Shown here piece by piece: positions 22,988-37,790 of a DNA stretch of 64,000 nucleotides; positions within the stretch are counted from its first letter, which is position 1; every line of letters starts with the position of its first letter. The DNA is from Piper betle (Eukaryota; Streptophyta; Magnoliopsida; Piperales; Piperaceae), in the NCBI GenBank assembly GCA_033002965.1, contig JAURVB010013320.1:43046-107045 (forward strand), read 5' to 3'. The translations under genes were made by a program, and so were the position numbers. A model generated the notes under the pieces. It ran no database searches, was not told the DNA's origin, and worked only from the letters and a program-made list of their open reading frames with translations.

Positions 22988-25900
22988 ACCTTTCCTCATT
23001 ATAAAAATTCCATCTTTGATTAGAGGGCTCATTTGAAGATGCTACTGAGCTGGCAAAACTAAAGTTGTTGAGCTATAATCTAGAAGGTAGCTCTCCCTCA
23101 AAGGCTAGCTGCATACTATGCAAATAGACCAACATGAAGCTAGAACACTGAACAATGACGAAGATCGCTTGCTCATTACTAATTTGGGTGGACAGGACCA
23201 CACATGGTCGAATCATCTGGCTAAACAAGTCATATATGTAAAATTATCTATCCAAACTGACCACGCATGCTCGAATCATATGGCTGGACTAACTATAAAT
23301 GCTCGAATCATCTCACTAGACTAGTTCGTAAGGTAACTGCAAACTATGGGGATGAAAATGCAATGACTTTGGTGGGGGGAAAAAAAACCTAGGTTCACCC
23401 CTAAAGGTCTGCTGGGTAGTGGAACAGATACTCTAGAGTACTACAGGGAACTAGTCTGAACTACATCAGGAAAAACTATATTGGTGTGAGGTATGTAGTC
23501 TAATGTCTACCCATGTCTCTCTAATCCTCTTCAATGTGATACGTAAACTACGTGTACCCTCATGGCACTATGATCTAGGTCATATGGCTATAGTAGGGTG
23601 TCCTGTGAGTCCTGCTAGCATATGGTGGACTCTAGTACCAAGTAAGGGTATATATACTAATGGGTTATATGGTTCACTATCGCTAGTCTAGGTCAAACAC
23701 TTAGGTATCTATGTAAGAGAAACTAGACCGTTCACTAGTTCCTAGCCAACTCGGTCCCAAGTCAAATATCTCCTTCTGCTCCATAATGGAACAAGGATAG
23801 CTACTATTACTCTACTACGTGCTACGACTCTTGCATCTATCTACATAACTACTAACAACTGCTGAAGAGGGCTCTTTATGATGGAATGAAGATGAGAACA
23901 CCTATACATGTACAACGTGGTTCAAGGAGTATGAAAACATACTCTACATTGAACTGTAAGATTTGCATCTGCTTTGTGGCAAGTGCGCTGGTCAATATTT
24001 ACTCGTCTCCACTATCTGGGTCAACTGGTAGCAAGACTAGTATATTTGGAAGAGTGAGTGATAATGCTCGGCTTTATTTGGTGTCAATGTGTCATATGAA
24101 AAAAGAATGGATCTCTTGTGGAAAACTGGTCACACTGCTCTCTAAGACTCTAAAGAGTATGTGTTTCATCCTCACGTAATTGGACGTTAGGTCTGTTGGA
24201 AGTATGCATTGATCTGAGAAAATCCTATTAGGTATGTACATCACTCTATCTTTGGTGGTGTGAGGATCTCCATCTAATTCATAAGGGTAATGGGAAAACT
24301 CCGTATAGGATATTGGATGGCTCAAAAATATAGGTTCCATGGACATGTCTCTAAGATCATCATGATTGGACTCCACCAAGGTGGCTAGCCTATGGAACAA
24401 CCAATCAATGACAAGTACAAGAGATGGCTCCTAAGTGGTTCTAGTTCAATCAACTATTAGTAAGCATGTGTTTCTCAATATCATACTAGTCACACACTTC
24501 TAAACGGATGGGGTTTAAACAACCTAAAGAACCACTATCTCCCCTTGAGTTTCGGGGACTCATAGTGAGGTTTGATGTGTGTCTCCTCCACTCTTCAGTG
24601 GTGTATGACCTGTCATCCCTTAACAATTTGTAGCACTAATCTTAACTCACATGACTACTACCATTGTGGTAGAATCTCAAGCAAAGCTAAAAGTCAAGAT
24701 AAGCATATATTAATGTCCCTCTATCTAGTCAACATGATTCGATCTGACTGAAGTCCTTGTTTGCATCGCTAACAAGCTTGTGAAGTTGTCTTCTCCAGAC
24801 TGGTCTATCATCGGCTACCTACACTATAAGTCCTAAACAATACCACGAAGGTACCTTATATATTCAGGGCAAAGGCTAAATCCTATGTATTAAGGTAAGG
24901 ACCTAAGCGTGCTAGCAAAGCATAAGGAAACACTGTCTCCCTAATGGATGCTTCCTCACTAAACCCATCATCTATGGCAAAATTCTTATACAAGTCGAAC
25001 ACCTCTCGTTGGCTAAGGTCACACTGCATGTCTAACCATCTGCATGATCCGTATACCTTTGCTATAACTCATAAATCTGTTATCACACTGACTGAATAAT
25101 CTGACCAGTTTGGCCATCTCATCTGGTGGTTGCACTGCCCTATTTTCAGACTCTGTCTATATACATCCCTAAAAGACACTAATACTGCTGATGATCCTTG
25201 TAAGACTCTAACTAACACTATCTTGCAATACACATTTGACCCATGGATGTCAGGTCAAGGAGATGGTTTGCAAGATGGCTAGTGAAGTCAATTCTGTATC
25301 ATCACTTCAAAATTATCTTAGTGCACTTAACTTTCCTCTGCCCAACTTATGTTACCGTAGCTATATCTTGTCCTCAATCTCTGTCCCAACTCTGCTCTCA
25401 ATGTTGTGACATGCAGTCTTTATGCAAAGCTAAGAAAATCTTCAAGTAGTTGTCCTACTATAGGGTGAGGTAACTACTTAGCTCTTGCTTCCACAATAAT
25501 AGCTCTACTTGGTCAGCAATAGTGTAATATACAGATGGTGGTTGTGCATCACGGACTACAATAGTGCGCATTTGATCAGTGGCAGTGCATCACGGTTGGT
25601 GGTTGGGCAACTCAGACGATGGTTGTGTTTCCAACTGCTGAAGATCTGATTCTAATCATGTACTTTGTGAACCCCCTACTGTCTTTGACATGTCTTCCTC
25701 CATGTGTTTGTCTCATCAAAGGTAACTACTATCAACTTGACTTAGGCTATCCAACCATGTGTGCCTGATCTGGAGGGTGTATGGATCATAATGGTCACAC
25801 ATACAATAATTATCCAATGCTGAGCCTACACGTATCTCCTGAAATCTGGGGTGATTGCTCCTATAAACACTGACTGCCTCTCGCTAGAGATCATTGATCT

Positions 25901-26389
25901 AGCCCTGGAAAATCAAGTGAAATTTGGTCAACCTTCTAAATCCATGGTTAAAGGTAGTCTAGCTCATCCTTGGTGTGTTCATGACTCTGTCTGTTGAAGA
26001 GTAGCCAACAATACTATTGGGACCGACATACACTAGTGGAAGAGGGGGAGGCGGTGAAGTGCCCATGAGACTGTAGATCCACCTTGCTACTCATCTTCAT
26101 CTACTGTTTCTCCTAGAAGTGGTCCATCTCAAGTCATCTCTCCAAACTCTCATTTGTGCTCAAGTACTTTAGTGGCTCCACTATCATAGCCACATCCTTC
26201 ATCCACAGGCATCTCGTATGAAGGTCCAAGTTCTCTAAAGTAGACCTCAGATCAGGCCTAATGGATCTGTTTAAGGCACTCGATGGTCCATCCTCATGTG
26301 TCACGTAACTATGTGAGTATCTCCATACTCCAAGCTTCCTACTGGTGTCATCCCCTATGACTCTGTTTCAAAATGTACACCATGTCCCA
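22988..26389. other. Unidentified 3.4-kb stretch
   Basis: I see no LTR ends, PBS, conserved protein motif or RNA gene here on either strand. The longest frames are about 100 codons (23886-24179 plus, 24092-24400 minus) and match no family I recognise. Base composition is moderate and there is no strong tandem repeat. It lies between two LTRs and most likely is an old, decayed repeat or the non-coding interior of one, but that is a guess. Confidence 0.4.
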
Positions 26390-27781
26390 AGGATGACATG
26401 CTTGGAACTTCTACTAGGTCCGTTTAGGACTCATCTCTGTTTTATGCTCTCTTCTATTGTATGTTTATTTTGTTATTTTCAGGACAGCTTAAGTGGCATT
26501 TTATCGGATCCCACTTAACTTAGGCCATTTAACTGAACAGTTTTCCAGATTAATAACCCCTCGAGGATGATTTCGAAAACAAGATCCACCACAAGTTGCC
26601 TTCGAGCCTTTTATATGAATCCCTTCCCAGGCCTTATATGTAATTTTATCAAGTTTTCAGTGAAATGAGAGATGGAAAAACCGACTGCATGTACCATGAG
26701 CAGATGTTGTGACAGTCACAGCAGGCTCTGGATTAGTGAAGTAGACTGTTCTATTCCTGACGGATCCTGACAACTCTATATTTGAGTTCCTCACACCTAG
26801 AGAACATGGAGGTTTACGGGTACTATTTAGTACAGCACATGTCCAGACTTGTGGTTTAAAGGGTACTAAAGGCGACTGCCTAAGAGTACTTAGCCTTCGT
26901 GTTCAAAGCTAGGAGAAATATGGAGGTAAGGAGAGGGCTTAGGATTCGAGACCAGAAAATGAAGTAAGAAAATGCCGAGAGATGCATTAGCAGCAGCAGA
27001 TCAGTCAGTTCGGGATGCTATCGGATCTGCAGCCCAGTGGCTCCTCAATAAGTACCATGTAGAGTGTTCACGAGGAGTATATGATGTTTTATTTCATATG
27101 AGAGTTTTCTCTCATAGCCGGCTTGTTATAGTTTTTTTTGGACCAGTAACACTTGTTACTAACGTATTTTTATACTATATGTAGGTAATAATCACGAGTT
27201 AGAGGAGCCGGCATGGACGGATGAGCACTGTTGTCACTTGCACACGTGTCAGTCGATAGAGTGGTTCATATTTTGTTTATAATGTTATTATATTGTGAAT
27301 GGTGGGACTAAATGCTTGAGACATGATGATGTGACATGATTAATTGTTAAGAAATGATGACATAATGTGAAACATGAATAGATCGTTCAGCAGAAGCATG
27401 GTGGGTTGAGAGCCAAGCTTAGAGTGAGTAAACTATACATTATATTGTAAGAATAAAATTGCTTGATACATAGATATATTTGCATATATGTTTATATATA
27501 TTATTTTGACTGAGTGACCCTAATTGCACTTTTAGAGGAGACTCTGTCCATTTTATTTTAGAATTTCTTATTGATTTAATTGGCGTGTAAATTAGTTTCA
27601 ATGTCATCCATGTAGTATCATATTAGGATTTTGTGCATTCTTCTATGTATGGCGAGTCGTATTTTCATCTTAAGACGCAGAGATTAGATCCGCACGAGTT
27701 GAGTTCTGGTTAGCCGACCTAACCGGGGCCTGTAACATGCCGATTTGGTTCACGAGCATGAACCGGATTTGAGGTGTTACA
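26390..27781 (+). mobile_element. LTR W3, 5'-truncated
   Basis: The segment aligns with W2 from about 56885 to 58269. Landmarks are 'cttggaacttctactaggtc', 'gtggcattttatcggatccc', 'ccagtaacacttgttact' and the end GGATTTGAGGTGTTACA at 27781. The left half of the LTR is missing. It is more diverged than W1 and W2 are from each other, so it is an older copy. Confidence 0.78.
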
Positions 27782-28870
27782 TATATTATATGAAAAACAT
27801 CAGTAACGAGTGTTACTGGTCCGAAAAATAACTAATATAATCTGGCAAATGGGTATACCACGAAAAGTTATGAACCTTCAAGATTGCCTCACACTGGGCA
27901 GCAAACATACTTAAGCAAGTGTTAGGTTGGATACACGGTTAATGTTCATATTCATACATACAATGCTTACGCCTTCATATCATCCATATTTCACCCGTCA
28001 CGGTACTCGAGTGGCAAAAAGGAATAGTTAAAGTTAGTGCTACAAAATTCAGAAATGTGCTGCGTTACGTAGTACCCTCATACACTGCACTACCTCGGGG
28101 TTTTAAGGAGAACTAGTGCAGTCCATACATATCTTCATACTGCTCACTCTCTTATTTGTGAAATCTATAATAATGCACATGCTTATATAATAGGTTTAGG
28201 GAAGAAGCTTATATTATATATTTCTGGAGTTTTAGTTCGAAAACTAACAAGGGATCTCATTCTTGTACTTTTATTAAACATGTGTAGAAAACACGGCTAA
28301 ATAGCTCAACATTGTTGGGAACTGATAAAACATCACCAATGTCGTCCTACATCTAAAACACGATTAAACTCTAGAGGCAGGGAGTCAATCAAAGAGGAGA
28401 GAGTCCTACAGATCTGTGGTCCAAGCTCCAAGCATATCTTCACCTCTATGAGGGCTCGAAGCCTAAAACCTATTGGAACCCACTACTAAGTAAAATACTA
28501 ACATCTCTATATGATGCACACTTGTGGTATGTGCTCATATGATCAATACAACTAATAGAAAAATCAGTGCTAACAAACCTGTAACTAAACATGTTGCACA
28601 AAAATCGAGACATAATAATAATAAATAATAAATAAATACATAAACATGAACAATACTCTAATTATAAAATAATAATATAATTATACTAATAAATATACAG
28701 GTAAACACGAGTAAATATTAACAAACAATAAATAAATATATAGTTAATACTCATTAATCATAAATAATAATAATATCAACGTTATCCAATGCAAAATATG
28801 TAATTAAAGACAAATAAATAATGACATACACACGAACAAACAAATAGATAAATAAATAAATAAATAATAC

Positions 28871-28901
<31 letters not shown>

Positions 28902-30524
28902 ATTTAGTAAACATAAATTAGACTAATATTAATAAGTAAATATATCATTAATAATGAAAAGCAATCATATAAACAGGCATTATAATCAATAAATACTCCA
29001 ATAGTATGAAATGAATAATAATAATAAATAAATAAATAAATAAATAAAAATAATTATTACACCCAAACATGCTGAATTATGTGAATATGCATCTAAGCTA
29101 ATGTTCTTGAATTACCAACATTGTGCAAGACTGAACGAAAACGGTCCAAAATGAGCTGAACCAAATCGAACCGAACCGAACTAAACTGAGCTGAACCAGC
29201 CAAACCAATTGGGCTGAACCAACCTATTTTGGGTTTATTAGAAAATGGGCTAGGCTGACTGGGCGAACATGAACAACACTCGGACTCGGGCATGACTAGG
29301 TGAACTTGGGGACGGCTAGCCAGACGCGAACACAGGCAGCACAACATGGACGTGATGAACATGACAAACGGGCCGGATTGGGCGGCCGATGCCCGTCGCC
29401 AGAAAATGCCGATAGTGGCACGGCTAGGGTTGCTGCCAGTTGGGATCGACAGGGGGTGTCATAGTAGAGGTGGTAGTGGTGACGATCGGAGGAGTCCGAC
29501 TACACTTGCTAGCTGAAAAACTGCTGGGAAGTGGCATTATTGCTGCCGGTTGCAGCAACGTCACCGGCGGTGATCGCGGCCATGGTGATGGTTGTAGGTT
29601 GTCTCAAAATGGAGATCTAGGCAAGATGAAACTTTTGGGGTAGTTGGCTTCGTCGGAGGATAGTTGCTGCCGCCAGAAAATGGCTCGAACGGGTACCGGC
29701 GGCAGCAAAAATCGACTGGATACACACTGTCGCCAGCGACGACTGTGGCGGCACCAGTGGCAATTGTGGGTATGGACTGATAATCGACTATGAGGTGGTC
29801 ATGGCCATGCCGATTCCGCGGATAGAGGGCCGCGGCCTCGCCGGTGGCAAGCCAAAGTGGTGGTGGCGCTAGGGGGTGATAACTCCGAAACTGAGAGATA
29901 ACCAATTGAAAATCGATGGGTGAAGATAAGGGTGACTAGATGGCTTAGATTATGCCACGTGGCACAACCTAAACATCCAACATCTCGTTTTCTAGTGGGA
30001 TCCACCTATGGGTATATGCAATATATATATGGACAAAAAGTTTGGATCAGGATTGTCCAAAGTCAAAGTTGACTCAAGTTCTAAAAGTGAGTCTTAGGCA
30101 GGAATCGAGGGGTGAAAGCTAAATTGGCCTCGAACCCTGAACTCAATCAAGCTGGCCCACAGGAGCACAATCCAGTGATCTAAAATTCCTATGCTGCGTG
30201 CAAATAAAATACTCAGAAATCCCAAACAGATACTAAACGTTGTAACATCCTAGATCTAGGCCTAAAATCCTAGCTAACTCATAGAAATCATATGTATACC
30301 TTGTGTATACAATGATAACTCATGATCTACTCTATCATAGCTGAAACTATCATATGCGTATTGGGCATACCCAACCTCCATAACATGCTCATATGGCCAT
30401 CTGTGCCTCATGCTTATATTCTTAACATTTTTCTAGCTCATGCTCGCTCGAACCGACTTGAGATTAGTATGAATCGGGCAACCTACATGCGAGTAAAACC
30501 CTAAGCTGAAACTGGGGTTTTACA
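27782..30524 (-). mobile_element. LTR X4 (reverse), terminally truncated
   Basis: It matches X3 from its internal 'ccgaaaaataactaata' region onward, so about 300 bp of its 3' end is missing where it meets W3. Its start (TGTAAAACC on the minus strand) is intact at 30524. The TAAA-rich tract lies at about 28590-29060 and the GC-rich block at about 29330-29880. Frames of 60-114 codons in the GC-rich block look fortuitous. Confidence 0.78.
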
Positions 30525-32031
30525 AGGATGGTGTCAGTGGCATTTTTATTAGATCCCTCTGATCCCGGGCCATTTAGTAGCATTTTATCTGAAGTTTAAT
30601 AAAACTACAAGGATGGGATCCCTTGTTGGTTTTTGAACAGAAGCACCAGAAATATATGATACAATCTTCTTTCCTAAGCCTATTATATAACTATGTGGAA
30701 TTTTACAGATTTCACGAATAAAAGAGTGAGCGGTATGGAAATATGTAGATTGCACTAGTACCCCTTCTACTCTTAAGTGAAGTAATGTATGTAGGCTACT
30801 GTGAATGCTGCATGTTTCTAAAAATTGTGGCACATTGGTTCCGAGCCACATGGGTACTATGGCAGGTGATATATGAAGGATTTGAGGGCGTAAGCGATAT
30901 ATAAATGTTCATATGTTTGTAAGATGCCTCTTTGTAGGCAATTATGGTATGATATGTGGCTGCATCAGCCTTCGCTTACCACCCTATATGATTCTGGAAG
31001 TTTCTACAGCCTTTTCATTGGTGTTTAGATACCCATTTGACAATAATGTTATATTCATAGTCTCTACAGGACCTGTAATCAATTCTTTGATTGCTGACAT
31101 TTTTCTCTAATATATGTAGGTGTTTAGTCTTTTTGACCAACGTAGGCGGATGGATTAAACGGCTCATGGCGGGGGATTTCATGCTGTATTTGTGTTAATT
31201 ACTGAGTTGATATGAAATTGAGATGTAGCATGTTACCGGAATAAGCCTCGAAGTTGTATGAATTTGTATGATTCGAGATAAGTCAATTGATTGTTGTTGT
31301 ACACATGTGTTTTATATATCATTACATTATTATTCTGGTGCAGACACATTTTTGGGCACTTTAACTATTGTCTGCAAGGTATGCCTCAAAGTCCTGAAAT
31401 ACGATGAAGAGCTTACCAGGTAGGTGAAACATATTTGTTGTAGCTATGTGAATGTGTGATAAAGAAACTTGGGTAGGAGAAGCATGCTGTTCACATTGCT
31501 TGAAGACCCAAGTGAAGTCCGGGTGTTAGGGTTTGATACGTTGGCATCCAATGATGTTATGTTTAATTATTTTATTTTCTTACACATGTCGGGTACGTGG
31601 AGCAGGTAACGACAACCCTTGTTCAAATTCTCTGCATCATCCACATGTAAGAAATTAAGAAATGTAACGAATCACTTGAACTAAGTAGTAAAAATAGGTT
31701 AACATCACAGCATGTAACCTCAAAATTGTAATTAGGGTGCGCCACTTTTGTAGTTGAGAGTAATTATTAGTATTTTTAAAGTCACTACGTATAGTCATAT
31801 GAGAGGTTCTACCTCTGTTATCACTAGGGGTGATTATATATAATCCTTAAGTTTAAGAGCCTCTCTATACTAATATGAAGTAGCATGCAAATGTGATGAA
31901 ACTATATAAGGTTGTCTTTCTTGAGTCTCTTAGAAGGTTGAGTCGGCTTCTGTAAAGTTTGTACGAGAGTAGCCCATCGAATTATTTTTTAAATTATAAT
32001 ATCGCACTTTAGTCGGACCAGGAATGTTACA
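30525..32031 (+). mobile_element. LTR fragment V1 (X-related)
   Basis: The left part (30525-31145) resembles the X LTR around 1280-1870, for example 'gtttaataaaactacaagga' and 'gggatcccttgtt'. The right part (about 31228-32031) matches the reverse complement of V2 (51407-52205) and ends GGAATGTTACA. It is truncated on the left at the start of X4. It forms the left border of the gene island. Confidence 0.65.
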
Positions 32032-32260
32032 TACTTTCTAAGAAATCATGCTTAATTTATTCACAAAATACATTGAATTATTATTATTTTTTGTATAAAT
32101 GACATTTCAATACGTCATTTTTAAAATAATATTGAGTTATTATTATTTTTTAGATGTATTTTAAGCTTCTTTTTGGTCAACGAAGGGACCCCTACCCCTA
32201 ATTAGTAGACTGATGTTAGACCAAAAGGATTAAAGCGACACTCTCAATCTGTCTTTTAAG

Positions 32261-32270
32261 TATTTATATA
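32261..32270 (+). promoter_or_regulatory. Possible TATA box of the gene at 32454
   Basis: TATTTATATA lies 184 bp upstream of the chosen ATG, and a pyrimidine-rich leader (about 32320-32450) follows. The assignment is by position only. The V1 LTR end is about 230 bp further upstream, so the native promoter is short or has been invaded. Confidence 0.45.
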
Positions 32271-32453
32271 CAACTCCCAGGTGCGAACGTGCCATTTAGG
32301 ATCGACGAATTCTAATCTTGTTTCTACTCCACTCCACTCCGAATTCTCAATGTACTAACCTCTCTTACCGACCACCTCTCCCTCCCTTCTTTCTTCCGCT
32401 ACCACGATTCAATCTCTCCCTCTCCCATCTTCTTCCATCACAGAGCTTCCCCA

Positions 32454-35400
32454 ATGGCTCTGCTCACTTTTCATTTTCATCAATGTTTTAGCTTCTTGGC
32501 CGTCGCCTCCATCTTCCTCTACATCCCGTCTGCTGCTGCCGACGGCTTTGTCTCTGCAATTGGTGACCCTGGCATGCGGAGCTCCAGCATCCGAGTGGCC
32601 TTTGAAGCCTGGAATTTCTGCAATGAGGTCGGCAGTGAAGCTCCTGAAATGGGTAGTCCCAGGATGGCCGATTGTGCTGATCTCTACTGCCCCTTAATCA
32701 TTCAAGGTACACCTGTCTTTCTTTCGAATCAGATTCAGCTATGCTCTGTGAACTGGTTGCATTTTGTATGATATAAAGCATGTCAGCTCTATTGTTCTTC
32801 TTTCTTACATGGAATTCCAATATAGGTTAAAAGCAACATCATTTAATCCTTACTATTATAGAAATATTTATTCATTGCTGTTCTTTTTTTTCCCCAGACT
32901 CATTGGGATTTTCTGGTAACAATGCTGAGTGTAATGCTCATCAGAAGGTGTCAGAGTTAGATAATCACCTTGCCACTGGGGATAAATTTCCAGATGCCTC
33001 TTTTACATCATATAACTACCCTGATTTGTATGCCGTGGAGAAGGAGCTCTACTTAGCCTCACTATGTGAAGTCCATGATTCTAGTGATCCATGGCAGTTT
33101 TGGATGATTATGCTGAAAAATGGGAACTTCGATACCAAAACTGCACTTTGCCCTGAAAATGGCAAGAAAGTAAATCCAATAGTGACAGATAGAAAATTTC
33201 CATGCTCTGGAGAAGGATGTATGAATCAACCTCTCGTCTACCATAATCAGTCAAGTATTTCCTCTGATGGTAATAGCTCTTATCTGACTGGAAGCTTTTA
33301 TGGGACTTACGACATTGATACTAGTCTAAGTGAGAACATGGGAAAAGGTTCTTACTTTTCAGTTACATGGAAGAAAAATGTGAAAACTGGAAGCTGGGTT
33401 TTTCTAACAAGCTAATTACCTCTTCAAAGTACCCATGGCTTATGTTATATCTGCGGTCTGATGCAACAAAAGGGTATAATGGTGGGTACCACTATGATGG
33501 GCGTGGAATAATGAGAAAGGTCGGGTATGCATCAATTTTTTATTCTTTCCCTTTTTAGATGAAGTGAAAGGCTTCAAAACGGCTGTAAGGTTATACGTTT
33601 CTTATTTCTTTTCTTTTCTCTAATCATGCCATGAAAACAACTTGCAGGTTAAAAGATAAAAGTGTATCATCCCTAAACAATTCCGTGCAATAAATTATTA
33701 TTAGTCATTTTTTGCTGGAAACATGCATTTGAAAAACAACCATCAACCTGTTATGTTCACATTACTTTTGTCTAGTGAACTCAATTTTTTGACCCCCTGA
33801 AGTTTCAAATGTTTATATTTGTTCTATGATGCACTGTGTTGGGTGATCATTAGCATAACCAAATAAGTTGATCGGTCTTCATCATGTTCATTGCTTTTTT
33901 CAGCCTGCACATCTTATAATGCATGTTTTTTTATTTACTGTTCTTAATTCCTCACTTATTTTTTATTCTATACGACAGTTGCCAGAATCACCTAACTTCA
34001 AGGTTATATTGACCCTTGATGTGAAAAAAGGTGGTGGACCAAACAGCCAATTTTACCTTGTTGATATTGGTAGCTGCTGGAAGAACAATGGAAAAGAATG
34101 TGATGGTGATGTTTTAACTGATGTAACCCGGTACAGCGAAATGGTAATTAACCCAGCAACGACAAACTGGTGCAGGGCTAATAATCTTGTTTCATGCCCT
34201 CCTTATCACATAAGTATGTCAGGCGAGAAAATCTATAGAAACGACACCTCTCGATTTCCGTACTCTGCATATCACCTCTACTGTGGTCCTGGAAATGGTG
34301 ATTTTTTGGAGAAGCCAGTAGACATATGTGATCCATACAGCAATCCTCAAGCACAAGAATTGGTTCAGATTTTACCACATGCTGAATGGGCAGTTCATGG
34401 TTACCCTGCTAAGAAAGGGGATGGTTGGATTGGGGATTCAAGGACGTGGGAGCTTGATGCAGGTGCTCTGTCTAGTCGACTGTATTTCTATGAGGTGCGC
34501 ACTTGAGTCTTTTTTTTTTTTTTTCTTAGTATGTTTATGATGAAAAGGGCTTCAATTACTTAAACCCTTGATAATGAGCATACTAGGGTAAAATTTCAGT
34601 GTGACGAAATAACTTACATGTTCCAACTATAAATTCATAGTGTATGAATTTAGCATTTAAATTGTCTGCTATGAGTTACAGGTGGTCACCTAGTCTAAGC
34701 TACTGCATAGAAAGATTTTCTTGAAACAATGTGTGCTGCATAGATTTTATTGAACATCAGAAATTGAGACCTGGAATTTAAATGATGAATTCAGAATTGT
34801 TAAAATGCCATCACAAAAATAAGAAAACAAGCTTGTCTTCCTCATCTCGCATTGAATCCCCATCCTCTTCCAATTCCTCCAAATTCAGATGGTAATATTT
34901 GGTCCAGTGATTCATCTCAACATCTCAGGGAGGTTAAAATCATGCCACACTTGCCAACTTCAGTAGTTTACTCTTTTAACATGTTCTTGAGGGAAACTTT
35001 TGTCTGCGTTAGAATATTTCTTCCGCCTCCCTCCCAATACTGATGGATTCGGATTATACACTCACATTGGCGTGGCAACCCATAGGGAGAGGCTCCTCGC
35101 CATAATTTAGAGTAAAAGGCCATAATCCATCCTTCAGAAATGCTCTAAGATTAGCAGCCAAAAATGACTTTGATGAAAAAAATGATTTTCTTAAAAAAAC
35201 TAGGCTATACCAGATGTAAAAGTTGGTCCATCTCCAGTGTTGTCAATGTCTCAAAGATAATAGTGACTAAGAGGCTGTTGAGCTGCTGTTACCATCAACA
35301 GGTAAAGACATTTTGGATGGGTCTTGTCTGACTTCTGCTGGTCAATGATCTCCTCCCATCTTTCTCACACAGAACTGAGAAATCTACTGCTTCTTTGTCC

Positions 35401-36642
35401 TTTTTTTGGATGTCATAGAAGAACTACTGAAGAGAAGAAGAAGAAGAAGCCAGTGGCTGGAGATAGAAGGCAGGAGCATCCTGGGCATCGGGTGTAAAAA
35501 GAAAAAGGAAAGAAAGATGCTTATGTATAACCATCAACATTAGTGACTGTGATATTAAACCTGGAACGTGCCATATCCGATATACCATCAACATTCATAT
35601 CTTCTGAGGAAGCACTATCAAGCTTAAACATGTAAGTATGATATACGTACGGATCCTCAAACTGAAGATATACTAGTGTAGGATTATTATAATAATTCTT
35701 AAATTAGATTCACTAGATCTTACCAGAATCAGGCTGGGGCCTAAGATTGTTGTAGGCTTATCTTCCAGCATGTGCTTGTGAGGGATTAACTGTTGATAGC
35801 TGTTGTAGCTCTAATCCCTGTTTAAAATTTTTACGGTATTACTTGTGCAGCTGTCCTGGGTGTTGGAACTAGCTACTGCTTGTTAGTGATAGTATAAGTG
35901 AAAAATGTCTTTAGAAAGAAAATTTTTAGGTCCCAAGCCCAGATGAAGGAGGAGGGTGGGTGTCAAGAATGGCATCCGATCGTATAAAATTTTGCCATTT
36001 ATAATTGCATAGATCTTATTTTAAGATCATTGCTCCAGCGCCCTTTTGGTAAAAAGAAGAAGAATTCATGAACTGCCCCAAAAATGCAGACATACTACAC
36101 CCATAAAGATGAAGTTAGCTGTAACTGTTTATGCTTTTAGTGTGACTTATTATGCCCTCAGAGATAAGTTTGCAGCATTAAGATGATTAACCTAACTTGG
36201 CTACCCCTTTCAGTTAAAGATCTGAATTGTTGCTTCTGAAAGTACACCTGACTCTAACATGTCTGTTTTGGAATTCTACTTTTATGCCTATGGAAACTTT
36301 AAGACGGTCTTATCACCTAATTTCCTCGTTCTGTTCTATATTATTTTTTTCCTTCCACGGTTAAGTTTTATTTGGCAATTGCAAGTCCTCTACCTTGGTA
36401 CTGCCTTTCCATTGTATGTTGAAGCTTCCATGTTTCAAATGTTGGCGGTCCTAGATCTTGTTTATCTGATTTCTTATTTCCTCCAGGATCCCGGATCACC
36501 ACCAGCAAGAAGGATCTGGACCTCAATAAACGTAGGTACTGAAATTTATGTAAGTCGCTCGCCTCAGACAGCAGAGTGGACAGTGAGTGATTTTGATGTT
36601 CTAGTACCTGAAACTGATAGACAAATCCCTACTCGTAGCTAG
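32454..36642 (+). CDS. Secreted plant protein of unknown function (DUF7705-like), with frameshift
   Basis: Four exons are supported by GT-AG sites and continuous similarity to a plant-specific family I recall as DUF7705: 32454-32706, 32898-33519, 33979-34494 and 36487-36642. The start begins a hydrophobic signal peptide (residues 1-30, ending SAAADG), so the product should enter the secretory pathway. Conserved-looking segments are VAFEAWNFCNEVG, PWQFWMIMLKNGN, EGCMNQP, KYPWLMLYLRSDATKG, GGYHYD, DIGSCWKNNGK, NPQAQELVQ, PPARRIWTS and EWTVSDFDVLV. Cysteines are frequent and NQSS and NSS are possible N-glycosylation sites. The exons sum to 1547 nt, one short of a whole frame: near 33403-33408 (a run of five Ts) the reading frame shifts, so translation would stop at 33413-33415 after 256 of about 515 residues. 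Either a recent pseudogene or a homopolymer error. Molecular function is not known to me. Confidence 0.85.
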
Positions 36643-36900
36643 ACATAGAGGAACATACTGTACTAAATTTGTCAATAATTTCTTGTCTTACAAAATTAAA
36701 ACTTAAGTGCATGAATTTATGCACAATTGGAATGCTAGGCTCTGGTGCAGTGAATAATCAAACTGAAAGCTGTTTTCTTTTATGAACTTGTTGCCACAAC
36801 AATACACACTTTATTTCAATCAACTCTGTTTCACAAGATGCCCCTCTATAATAGAGCATTATTAACCTCAAAATAGCATGCAAGTACAAGAAGAATATGT
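36643..36900. other. Intergenic gap between convergent genes
   Basis: Short AT-rich spacer between the end of the DUF7705-like gene and the end of the OPR pseudogene, which face each other. It should hold both 3' ends. I see no clear polyadenylation signal beyond loose AATAAT-type words. Confidence 0.5.

Positions 36901-37790
<890 letters not shown>

Noticed and set aside
17206..22994. Possible TSD for X3 based on CTTTC words on both sides
   Set aside because: The words are offset differently from the LTR ends on the two sides, so they do not qualify as a TSD.
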